From: Hypericum androsaemum | Lineage: Eukaryota; Streptophyta; Magnoliopsida; Malpighiales; Hypericaceae | DNA: 64,000 bases | Assembly: GCA_963995505.1 (NCBI GenBank) | Contig: OZ023199.1 | Coordinates: 2,790,001 to 2,854,000, forward strand | Reading direction: 5' to 3' | Part shown: in pieces, positions 49,582 to 59,241 of the stretch | How the letters are laid out: every line of letters begins with the position of its first letter | Numbering within the stretch: position 1 is the stretch's first letter | Program-made: the position numbers and the translations under genes | Notes under the pieces: model-generated | What the model was told of the DNA's origin: nothing | Databases searched by the model: none | Seen by the model: only the letters and a program-made list of their open reading frames with translations

Positions 49582-52500
49582 CTAAAGCTTTGCAATGGCG
49601 TAAGCTGGCAAGTTGCGCCGTGCAGACGGCTTTAAATCTTGCCAATCGTCATCGTCAATCTTTGAGAAGTACTGCTCCACTTTCTCATCACTGACGAGCT
49701 CCAATCTCGGAGGGTCCCACTGAAATCAAGAAAACAATAAATAAATAAAAATTGAATCTTGGCTCCAAGCAAATGCATTACTTTGAGAGATGATCATAGA
49801 AGGAGCACGCAATAAATCGAATAGATTCACCTTGGGGTTCTTATCCTTGTCCAACAGAATAGCTCTACAACCCTGCAATAATCAGCACAACGTTCAGTCA
49901 TTTACCATAACAAGAAGAAAACACAAGGTCAGACCAATATGGAAGTCTGGCTCTCCCCCGACACCTCAAAGAAATCCTTGCTAAGTTTTCCTTGCATGAC
50001 ATGGCAAACCATCCTATACTCGCGCACAAGGCATTGACCAACTCCTTGGAGCCTTCCCTCTCGTATCTGAAATCAAAAGGTTGAATCCATAAGTTTTCAA
50101 GCAAGCATTCCGTATGGATCACACATGGACCAGCAGATTGATATCCGGAAACTATACATCAGCCCCATGCTCAAGGGATTCGTTGAATTTTTTAATAGAG
50201 AAGAATAGTGATAGTTAAGGAAAAGACTAACAATTGATGAAGAATCAAAGACCAACATCCGTTGATATTCATACCGATTTGAGAGAGATTTTAAGACTGG
50301 TGGGGGAAGCTCTCTTTAGAGACTGAATAGTAGCTTCGGTCCAATCATCTGCCTTGTGCTTGGCTTCATTCTCCTAAATATATGGGAAAAGGTATTCAAT
50401 TTAGTTGCAGAAGCAAGAAGATTAATTGTATGGTCAATAGCGAAAATATAAGTACTTGGCCCCCTGTAATAAACCCTGGCTGCAAGTATATATACAACCA
50501 TTTTTCAGACAGATCCAATTTCAAATAGCAACTTACTAGGGCCGATAAAATTTCTCTCACAGTTCTCAACGAAAAGCACCTATTGATCTCATTGGACCTG
50601 CAACCGATCGACCACAAAACATGAGAATCTGCAGAGGTATGAGATAAACATAACCGGAAGGCTGGTATCAAGCAGTTTAGGGTTCAGAAGAAAACACTAA
50701 TACTTTGTCAGGGAGGAAACATCAAGAAGGAAGGAATTTGAAATGAAAAAAAAAAAAGACGAGTCAATTCTTTTGTTGAGGGAAAAAGAAAATTAAAGAT
50801 TGTAGAAACAGTGTTTGCATATACAGGATACATAAACTGGACAAGAACCAAAGGGCTTGTAGCCTAGCGGTACAAGGAGTTGTAAAATCCAAGGAGGTCC
50901 AAGGTTCAAGCCTTGGCTTGAAACTTCAATTCCACGTTGGGTTCTTATAGGAAGTAAAGACACTATAATTTCACGAACATATCCTAAACAGGATTATCGA
51001 TTGAATTGTTGGAGATTATGCTGAACACAGCCTCTTTAATCTGTTACCTTTAGGATGTCACTTATATGCAGGCAATGGCTTACCTGTGACAAGCACTTTG
51101 TTGTTTCACAAATGGGCGCTGTGAATATCCATCAAGAATCGTTGCAATTATAGCTGGATCACTTGAATTAGCTGTGTATAGTTCTTCTTCTAACATAGAC
51201 AATTTCTGTAATACAAGGGTAAGTCAACAGCTTGGAGGAGTGACCAGAGTAGATATAACTTCATCTGCTGGTATTTACACACACTTTAGTGTTAAAGAAA
51301 GACAGGTAATATTCAAAATGTGTTTAGAGATCAACATCGATGATAAAAAAATTTGATTCGCTAATTGGGACACACAATATAAGGAACACACACAGGAAAT
51401 GACTTGATAGCTCAGTATACAAAAACAACTCCGGTTAGTTTTGGAACTATAGAACTTGAAGAAGGTATGCAAGAATTCTAGAAAAAGAAAGATACCAACT
51501 CCGATAAAATGGGAAAAAAACAACTTGGGGAAAATCTTAGAATAGACTGCCATCCTAGTACCAAGTTGCTTTTCCTTCAGGTACGCTCCAAATAAAAAAT
51601 TTAGGAAGATGATAAAGTAGACATGCAAGCACTTACCAAAAGGTATAACAAAACATTATAGTTTCAACTCTAAAATTTATCTCAGTACCACTAGATTCCA
51701 ACAAAAACATGAGCTTGGAATCTACTGATTCCTAGGAACAAGTTCTGAGCCTTTTAGCACAATGGCACATACACATGTTATCCTCAATTATTTATCGAAA
51801 ATGGAAAAGAGAACTCTAAGCCTAAGTACCTTGGGGACAGTTAATTTACAGTACAGGTAGTACCTCTGCTGGAACGAAGTGAGTGGCGAGGCCACAGAGA
51901 AGCATTTCAGCCCCATCTAATCTTGATCCAGTGAGTCCAAGATACTCCCCTTCCAAAAAGAATTGACATAAATCTTGTGAATTAAATGACCAAAACATGC
52001 AAAGTCCTGAGCCAAAGGGAGGAATTTTAAAGAAGGTACTAAAGGATGGAAGATAGATTGACATTCTATATAATAGCAGAAGGGCTTCCCAAGTCTGCTT
52101 TGAATAATTAAGCTTGTGAAAACAGAGAGTACGTGGAAAATAAACGTTCTTGCCTAGGAAAAGGGAGATCATTAGCCATGCGTGAAGAAACAACATAAAG
52201 TTTTCAAAACAGTCAAGAACCGCTAGTTCAAGTCGAGCAGGGTGCAGTAGATGTTTTGACAAACTTTTCAAAGTACGAAACTGATAACAACTATCCAGGA
52301 CTCCAATTATCCACTTGCAAGTAAGAGAATGCACGTAGAGGAAATGCAAAATGGGTGGCATACCAAAAAACCCAGGAAGTCTTGACAAGAAGTAGGAGGC
52401 ACCAACATCAGGGAAGAGTCCCAAAGCTGTTTCAGGCATTGCGAAGATCTGCAGCATGTTTAGAATAAAGACACGTTGCCAACATAAAATCAAGCAACCA

Positions 52501-53819
52501 ACGTTGCAATCAATATTTTAGAAGTGTTGCATCGTTGTATGACATCATGCTACTCATATGACAACCATTTTTTTTTGGTGAAGGATGGGTACTACGAAAT
52601 AAAATCTAAAATGCCCGTAGCTGTAGATTGGATTCTTCATTAACATGAATCAACATAGTAAAGATTGTTTAACGTGGAGTACAATGGCAGAACTTTCCTC
52701 TGGTCACAAGAGATGGACGAGAGAAAACTTACCGAGTTCTCAGTTGCAACACGGAATCTTCCATGTATTGAAGCACCGGCGCCACCTCCCATGACGATTC
52801 CATTGAGAATAGACACCTTTGATGATGAGGATAATTGAATTAGATGCTTTGCAGTAGCAGAGAGCCCAAAGGACCAATGAGCACTTGCTCTACCGGGAGA
52901 TTTGGCTTGGAATGACCGAGGTTCGAAACTTAGAGGTGTAACAAATTCTGCTTAGCCTAACCTGGGGCTTAGAGTATGTTGCGAGAAGGTAGTTTAGAGT
53001 GAATTCCTTGCGAAAGAAGTCTGCGCCCACTTTCCAACCTCCTGATGCAAGCAAATGGAGAATAAAGTAAAGAGGCAGTCTGATTTGGGTTTAACCATCG
53101 TGTTCCAAATTCAAACAAATCAAACAGAGAGATGCAGGGATTTATGATAAGTGAAGCTAAAAAGGGCTGGAAAAAAAAAGATGGAAGATGAAAAGGCGGT
53201 GGCTAGGGTAAGAATGAATATAGCTGCTGCTACCTTGAGAAATGTCACGGACAACGGAAGCAACATCACCACCGGCGCAGAAGGCTCTCCCTTTGCCCTA
53301 CAGCAGTCAGTCAGTAATTTTATGATCAATCAAACAAAACTCTGATGATGCTTGTGTTGTGATCATGACAGACAACACAACAGGGGACTGAGTACCTTAC
53401 CTTGAGTATAAGGAGCTTGACACTCGAATCCTGCTCATATGCAACGAATAACTCCAGCAGCCGGTGGACCTGCAAATACTAATATTATTAAGGCAGATCC
53501 AACTACACTACACTACACTACACTACACTTGTAAGAAATAAGAAATAAGAAGAAGAAGAAGAAATTGCACTCAATTACCATAGGGTGATTGAGGGCATTT
53601 AGCTGCTTAGGCCTGTTCAACACCAACACTCTTGTACCCCCAAACTTCTCTTCTACCACTACCTTCAATCATTTTATTATAATAAACGCACAATTATTTT
53701 ACAATCGGAATAATTAAAAAAGACTCTCTCTCTCTCTCTCTCGGTTGTCAAAGAGAATAGACGAGACGAGACGAGAAGAATTTTGATCATAAACCTCTGT
53801 ACCTCTTCATCGGCGGCCA

Positions 53820-53820
<1 letters not shown>
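49582..53820 (-). CDS. 3-hydroxyisobutyryl-CoA hydrolase (CHY1-like), peroxisomal
   Basis: Fourteen exons: 53803-53820, 53579-53662, 53401-53469, 53234-53297, 52962-53041, 52733-52816, 52364-52448, 51864-51949, 51084-51205, 50537-50597, 50275-50373, 49965-50066, 49831-49872 and 49582-49719. All are GT-AG; 1134 nt, 377 residues, the usual CHY1 length. It belongs to the enoyl-CoA hydratase/isomerase (crotonase) fold. Motifs: LNRPKQLNAL, the oxyanion-hole segment GKGRAFCAGGD, NGIVMGGGAGAS, ETALGLFPDVGASYFLSRLPG with the catalytic-region Asp, GLTGSRLDGAEMLLCGLATHFV, and the C-terminal HIBCH region (REGRLQGVGQCLVREYRM..DFFEGCRAILLDKDKNPKWDPP). The enzyme hydrolyses 3-hydroxyisobutyryl-CoA in valine breakdown. 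The protein ends AKL, a PTS1 peroxisome-targeting tripeptide as in Arabidopsis CHY1. No lesion is seen. Confidence 0.92.
50853..50985 (+). mobile_element. tRNA-derived SINE-like insertion in a CHY1 intron
   Basis: Starts GGGCTTGTAGCCTAGCGGTAC, with an A box TAGCCTAGCGGT at 50860-50871 and a B box GGTTCAAGCC at 50903-50912. This is correct order and spacing for a pol III internal promoter. The sequence is not a foldable tRNA and is followed by an unrelated body, as in plant SINEs. The end and target duplication are unclear. Confidence 0.6.
51388..51815. repeat. Segmental duplication, source copy in CHY1 intron
   Basis: Intron sequence between the exons at 51084-51205 and 51864-51949 is repeated in the same orientation at 56567-56975. 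Shared landmarks: CACACACAGGAAATGACTTG, ACTCCGGTTAGTTT, ACTCCGATAAAATGG and GCACATACACATGTT. Roughly 85% match by eye with small gaps. This copy retains its place in a functional gene, so it is taken as the original. Confidence 0.85.

Positions 53821-53884
<64 letters not shown>
53820..53884. repeat. (CT)n(TA)n compound microsatellite touching the CHY1 start codon
   Basis: On the minus strand a TA run of about 40 bases, then a GA run of about 20 bases, directly precede ATGGCCGCC. A similar CT run lies at 53724-53742 in the first intron. Confidence 0.93.
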
Positions 53885-53886
<2 letters not shown>

Positions 53887-54442
53887 ATCTCTCTCTAGGT
53901 TGGACTTCCACCAGAAGATTTGATAACGTCAAGAACAAACTAATTCCTCAAACATCAAACAAACGAACCTGAAAAAAGCAAGCACATGAACATGCAATCA
54001 ATTTCTCAGGAAGCCCTCCATTTCTCCTCGAACCAGACCTTGAAACCCCAATAACAGCAGCAGCAGCAACAACAACAACAACAAAAATCTAGGGTTTTGG
54101 ACATAAACACTAAAATTTTAACAATAATAGCAAAATGGCATAATAGCAAAATTAAGAGAGAGACCTGCAAGTGGACAAGTAAAAAAACAGAACTCAGCCC
54201 AAGAGGCCCACCACCGTCGCCGGAAGATGTTCGATGACTCCCTCTTCTCCGATCGCCGTCAGGAGCGCCGCCACCTCGTTGCCCTCCGACGGGGTGCAGT
54301 GTACGAGAGATGTGGAAAACGTCGAACTGGAACCCTCCGACGCGGGTGGTGAAGGAAAACGTTGGACTTTACCAGAGGGGAAATGGAATATCAATCAATC
54401 TAGTCGTCGCTTTCACTCCTAGGATTATGATTTTTTTTAAAT
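53885..54442. other. CHY1 upstream region
   Basis: Presumed leader and promoter of the leftward CHY1 gene. It has CAG/CAA repeats near 54055-54085 and a GC-rich island at 54200-54400. The island is open in two frames on opposite strands, but no known domain is visible. No TATA box assigned. Confidence 0.45.
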
Positions 54443-54717
54443 GGGAAATTGATACCTAACTTATGTCATAATCTAGGTTAGGTCTTGTTCAAAATATTAT
54501 TTTGCAATTTATGTTTTTTATAAAAATGTTGGTTTCGGGTTCCCTGTCTGATGTCAGCACTTAATTTTTTCTATTTTTGTAAATGACATTTATACCCTTA
54601 TACAAAAATAAAATAAAAAAACATCTTTTTTAACCTTGGAACGGCAAAATAATATTTTGAACAGTAGGATCCTAGCCTTAATTACGACATAAGCCAGGCA
54701 CCCGAAAACAATTACCC
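54443..54717. mobile_element. MITE (275 bp), GGGWAATTG ends
   Basis: GGGAAATTGATACC at the left and the complement of CAATTACCC at the right open ~65-bp inverted repeats. They share CTTATGTC.TAAT and TTCAAAATATTATTTTGC. The middle contains the phrase GACATTTATACCCTTAT common in such elements. The termini resemble those of the elements at 8237 and 19923. The flanks are T-runs, so a target duplication cannot be read. Confidence 0.75.
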
Positions 54718-55077
54718 TTTTTTATTGGTTTTGGTGGAGATTTCAATTGGAGGTTTTATATGGTGGTTATGTGAAACGATTAGGGACTGTTTAGGTAATT
54801 AAATAAAGGTTTTTTGAACAATATAAATAAATTGGGAATTGTTTAGGTAATTAATCACATTACAAGTCAACAACAATTAATCTCACTCGGTAGCCATGTG
54901 TCGCCACGTCGGATAAAAAACAACGTCGTTTCAGGACCATAGAGTATTAAATTTTTTGGGAAATCACAAGGACCTATTAACAATTTGAATCCACAGTGTA
55001 TTAAATTGTAAAAATATGAAACCATAAGATATTTGTGTGGACTTTTTCTAAAATTAAATTGATCAGGCTCGCCTGTA

Positions 55078-55084
<7 letters not shown>

Positions 55085-55128
<44 letters not shown>
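55085..55128. repeat. (TA)n microsatellite
   Basis: About 21 TA units in an AT-rich stretch. Confidence 0.97.
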
Positions 55129-55132
<4 letters not shown>

Positions 55133-55157
55133 CTGGTGGTTTTGGGCCTCAGCAAGT

Positions 55158-55345
55158 GTCACGTAGATTCGCGAGAGAGGTCCAATTTTAGTGAGGTGGA
55201 CCACTCACGCTTTTCCAGAAGTCCAGATTAGTGAACAAAAATAGAGTGGGTCAGGTTGAACTGCGTTCGTTGTTTTATTAGGTACATACACATTATCATC
55301 ACAAGTGTTGTTAACTTAACCACTGATTGCGTTGGTCGGTGGTAA
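55158..55345. repeat. Duplicate of the region upstream of the LEA gene
   Basis: Matches 57003-57190 in the same orientation: TCACGTAGATTCGC, GTGAACAA.AATAGAGTGGG, TTATTAGGTA.CAT..CA and GTTAACTTAACCAC. Similarity stops at 55345, where a LINE relic begins. Confidence 0.8.
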
Positions 55346-55740
55346 TAACCTGCACTTCCTGTTATCTTATTGCGAGGGCGCAGGAGTTTTTGGCGATAGA
55401 CTGGGAGATTGACTTTCAGTACACTTGGCGGAAGAGCAACCGAGTGGCGGATGCGCTATCCAAGCTTGCCCTTGAGATTTTTCTTGAGTATGTAGTCTTC
55501 GATGCCCCCTCAGGATGTTGTATAGATGGGTACTTGGCCGATTTGTGGGGAGTTAGTCTTCTCCGATGTACTCGTCTGGCTAGAGATGTTGATAGTGCGG
55601 AGCCTAGGGGGATTTTCCTTCTCGAGATGTATTACCTAGTGACAATGCAAGGCCAGTTCTGACGAGGCTGGCGGTCACAACCTCACAAGAGACCGAAAGA
55701 AGGCCTTGCACTTAGTGTTAAAAAAAAACACTATCTCAAC
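55345..55740 (+). pseudogene. LINE-type RNase H (RVT_3) fragment with 3' tail
   Basis: Reads QEFLAIDWEIDFQYTWRKSN and RVADALSKLAL, then a VFDAPSGC..YLADLWGVSLLRC tail. This is the typical C-terminal part of the RNase H domain that ends plant L1-type LINE polyproteins (W..F.Y..RE.NRVADALA..G). It is truncated 5' as usual for LINEs. A downstream A-run (about 55720) may be the tail. No reverse transcriptase is present in the window. Confidence 0.7.
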
Positions 55741-56566
55741 TGATCTTGGACTTGAAATATTCGTGAAGCTACATTAGTAAAATGTTATTATTTCTAAAAA
55801 AATAACCCAAATAATTGTATCATCCATAGTTAGACTATGATAAGAACTATCTACACACATTTTCAAAAAGAATTCTCACTAAATACACCATAGTGTCATT
55901 TCCACAAGTATCCCCTAGTTACACCTAAACAAAAAACTCCGAACACCCCAACAATTATGCTTCACCAAAGTTACAGATGGTCATGAATCTTTGTTTGCTT
56001 GTTTTTCCTTGCCGCATCTCGAATTGCATGGAGAATTCTCATCCTTCGTACCCATATCAATAGCCAAATTTCAAGCCTCCTTCTTTCGCTCAATTGCTCG
56101 AGCCTCTTCTCGCTCTACAATTTCAAGCCTAATTGAAACCTCGCACTGGGTCTTTTGTAGTGCGACAGTTTTACTCGTGAAGCTACATTGTACGACAGTT
56201 TTCACGTTCATCTACTATTTAGTGAAGTAATTTATCTACATCCCGGAAGTTCCTTTGCTGCTTTTACAGCCTGTAGGAGAGTCCGCCCCTCCCTCTCTGT
56301 TTTCTATCAACTTTATCGAAACCCCAGAAGCTACATTGCTTTTATAGACAATGGTATGAGTAACACATCCAGCCTTGCATAAACGAGTTAATATCTAGGA
56401 AATTGAAGAAAAGGTGGCTCGTCTGGTTGAAGGGTTTTGTAACATAAACGTTTCCTGGTTTCTTCAAATCTTTTCTTGCATGTGATAGGATAGTTCTCTT
56501 CATTGTCCAACAATATAGGTTAAGACTTGAGTTACCGAGACAGACTTGCAGTAAATACTTGCGCAC
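55741..56566. other. Intergenic, nothing identified
   Basis: No gene, paired repeat or RNA gene recognised in this AT-rich piece between the LINE tail and the CHY1-intron copy. Confidence 0.45.
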
Positions 56567-56975
56567 ACACAGGAAATGACTTGATAGCTCAGTATACAAA
56601 ACCAACTCCGGTTAGTTTCGATAGAACTTGAAGGCTCGTATGCAAGAATTCTACAAAAAGAAAGAAAATGACTCCGATAAAATGGAAAAAAAAAACAACT
56701 TATGAAATTCTTAAAATAGATTGCCATCCTAGTACCTAGCTGCTTTTTCTTCAGCAACGCTCCAAATGAAATTTTTAGGAAGATAATAAAGTAGACATGC
56801 AAGCACTCATCAAAAGGTATAGCAAAACATTATAGTTACAACTCTAAATTTTATCGCAGAACCGTTAGATGCGGACAAAACAAGAGCTTGGTATCTATTG
56901 ATTCCTAGGAACAAGTTACGATACTTTTAGCACAAAGGCACATACACATGTTGCCCTCAATTATTTATCAATAAA
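56567..56975. repeat. Segmental duplication, second copy of the CHY1 intron piece
   Basis: Collinear with 51388-51815 but without neighbouring CHY1 exons. It ends just before the 57003-57190 block that is itself duplicated at 55158-55345. Confidence 0.85.
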
Positions 56976-57002
56976 CGAAAAGAGTACCGGCCTTTTCCAG
57001 TT

Positions 57003-57190
57003 TCACGTAGATTCGCAAAAGAGGCCCAACTTTATTGAGGAGGACAGGACCACTTGCGCTTTCCAGATTTAGTGAACAACAATAGAGTGGGCCGGGCTCA
57101 ACTACGTCGTTTTGTTTATTTATTAGGTAACATCCACATCACATGTGTTGTGTTATTAACTTAACCACCACCGATTCCGTCGGTTGGTTG
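57003..57190. repeat. Region upstream of the LEA gene (partner of 55158-55345)
   Basis: Second copy of the 188-bp block, lying 350-540 bp before the LEA start codon, so part of the LEA promoter region has been duplicated to the left. Confidence 0.8.
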
Positions 57191-57395
57191 GTCGCAATAG
57201 CCGACCATCCCCCGATCCCATCTACAATAAAATACTACAAGAGGAGAGAGATTGGCGGAAATGCAGAACAACTCAACTCAAGCTTATGGTGGGTGGCCTT
57301 CATCGCTGGGCCACAAGTTGGTCGCAAGTGCTTCACCCTCGTCCACTCATTCTTCCTTCCTTCTATTTGGACATTACATTACATTACATGTACTT

Positions 57396-57408
57396 GTATA
57401 TATAAATA
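57396..57408 (+). promoter_or_regulatory. TATA box of the LEA gene
   Basis: TATATATAAATA about 135 bp before the start codon, in front of a CAT/CTT-repeat leader. No ABRE (ACGTGG/TC) core was found within 350 bp, unlike many seed LEA genes. Confidence 0.6.
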
Positions 57409-57540
57409 CTTATGCTATACTTAGCTTGTTCATCCACAACGATTAATTAAAAGGTTATCATCATCATCACCTTCATCATCATCATCTTCACCTTCAAGGC
57501 GCGCAATCAAGTTTCATTACACACAAAAAAAGCTATTAAG

Positions 57541-57875
57541 ATGCAGACCGTCAAGGACAAGCTACATGACATGAACGAAATGCGCAAGGCCAAGGCTGAG
57601 GCCAAGGCCGTGGAGAAGGTAACCATTCATATAATGTGTGTATATATATATATATATAAAAGATTGACGAGTTAGTTTTGATGGTGTAGGCTGAGAAGGA
57701 TCTGGCAAAAGCGAGAATGGGAGTAGCTCATGAGGTGAGGCTGGCAAAAGAGGCGGAGGCGGAGATGGAGTTGCATGTGGCCAAGGCTGGTGATATGGCT
57801 CACAAGGAGATGGCCGAGCACAAACCCAACCCACTCCACCACGATCCCAATTCCACCCACTCCAAAATGATCTAG
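57541..57875 (+). CDS. Small LEA_1-type (group 4) late embryogenesis abundant protein
   Basis: Two exons, 57541-57618 and 57690-57875, 264 nt, 87 residues; phase 0 intron of 71 bp with a TA repeat. Starts MQTVKDKLHDMNEMRKAKAE, then an Ala/Glu/Lys-rich amphipathic region (AEKDLAKARMG, RLAKEAEAEMELHVAKAG) and a His/Pro-rich tail NPLHHDPNSTHSKMI. The MQ..K.K start and the short intron at this point are typical of LEA_1 genes. Such proteins are disordered in water, become helical on drying and protect proteins and membranes. It is shorter than the classical 140-160-residue members because the Gly/Thr-rich tail is missing. Intact. Confidence 0.75.
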
Positions 57876-59166
57876 TACTTACTACTACTACTACTACTTC
57901 ATTTCCCCATTTTCCCCTATTATACATACTTATCGGATTCTGATTATAATTTCACGAAAAACTCTATAAGTAATTTAATTTCATAATCAACCGTTGGTTG
58001 GAAGAAGCTGATTGATTTCAAGGTATCTTTTAACCTTCAATTCGAGGAAATAAGGGGCGGAGGTTAAGTGCAATAAACAAATAATTGGGGCGTGATTAAT
58101 TAGGGTCAATTGGCGCCAATCTATTCGATATTTCTTTTTGTTTTATCACGCACAATGTGGGTCACAAATAATAAACATTGAGGATCAAGAGACTTGTAAA
58201 GATTTGTCAATGAAGGAACAAGACTATAGAAGTATTATGCCACATTATTTAAAATGGCAAGTTAGAGCCGGGTAAAATATTATCAGTGAAAATAAATTTG
58301 ATAGTTCACATGATAATTGTTGCAGAAATAAGTGAACAAATAACCCGAGACGGATCCGTAGTGGTCGTCCCAAGGTCGGTCTAACTATGCTAGGCTAGGC
58401 TAAGCTAAGAACTACGGACTACGTGCCAAGGAAAGGAAAAGCAACAATGATAAGTAAAGTAGTTGTGTATTGTGTTGTCGATCCTAAAGAAGGTAATCAA
58501 CCCCGCAACAATACTCAAAGAATGTGCGGGCGATTGAAGTATTAATCAGATTTTATTTTGAATTCGAATCTAACAAATGAGTGAAAACTATTCAGAAAAT
58601 GAAAGTTGCCTATAAGATTCAACTTTGTATTGCACGTAAGATTCAACGAAAGCAAGCTCTGTGAAACAAAACAATGTTGTGTAAGGCATTACGGCTACAA
58701 GCTTACAATTGAAGGTGAAGGTTCTCTTTTCAGCTGATAGGATAGGAGTGTCCTCAAACGCCATTTGGCTAAAAAGCTACACATTGCAGGTGATCAAATT
58801 AAGTTGTTGTAAAATACAAGTGAAACACATAAGTAGAGTAACTCGAGGGAGTCACCGAGTAAGACCCTCGTATCAGCATTGCACCTAAAATGGGGATGTT
58901 GCGACCTCCGACTTTATTCGATCTTTAGCTAACAAATTGACCCTGGATTCTGTAGAATGACAATACAATATATTATGTCATAAAGAGAAAATCGCTTTCA
59001 TCTAATCAAACGAAAGTAATATGTTAGTTCTCCTCTTTTGACATCTGACAAAAAGTCAGTTCAATCAAATGTTAGCCTAGCAATTCATTGCCAAATATTG
59101 ACTAGTCTTGTAAGTTACATCTGCCTAAAGTTTCATATACCATAAATTCTAGAATAAATGAATTTA
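57876..59166. other. Intergenic between LEA and NLR gene
   Basis: No gene supported. A further short 3' exon of the NLR gene could lie here but none stands out. The stretch GCTAGGCTAGGCTAAGCTAAG at about 58389 is a small local repeat. Confidence 0.45.
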
Positions 59167-59241
59167 TCATCCAACCAAACATGCCATACGTAAACAATGA
59201 CCGAGAATATTTAGTTTGGCTAATGTTGAGTGAGTGTGTAC

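Noticed and set aside
57562..57927. Minus-strand frame over the LEA gene
   Set aside because: Shadow frame; the plus strand has a spliced LEA_1 reading with a matching start and TATA box.
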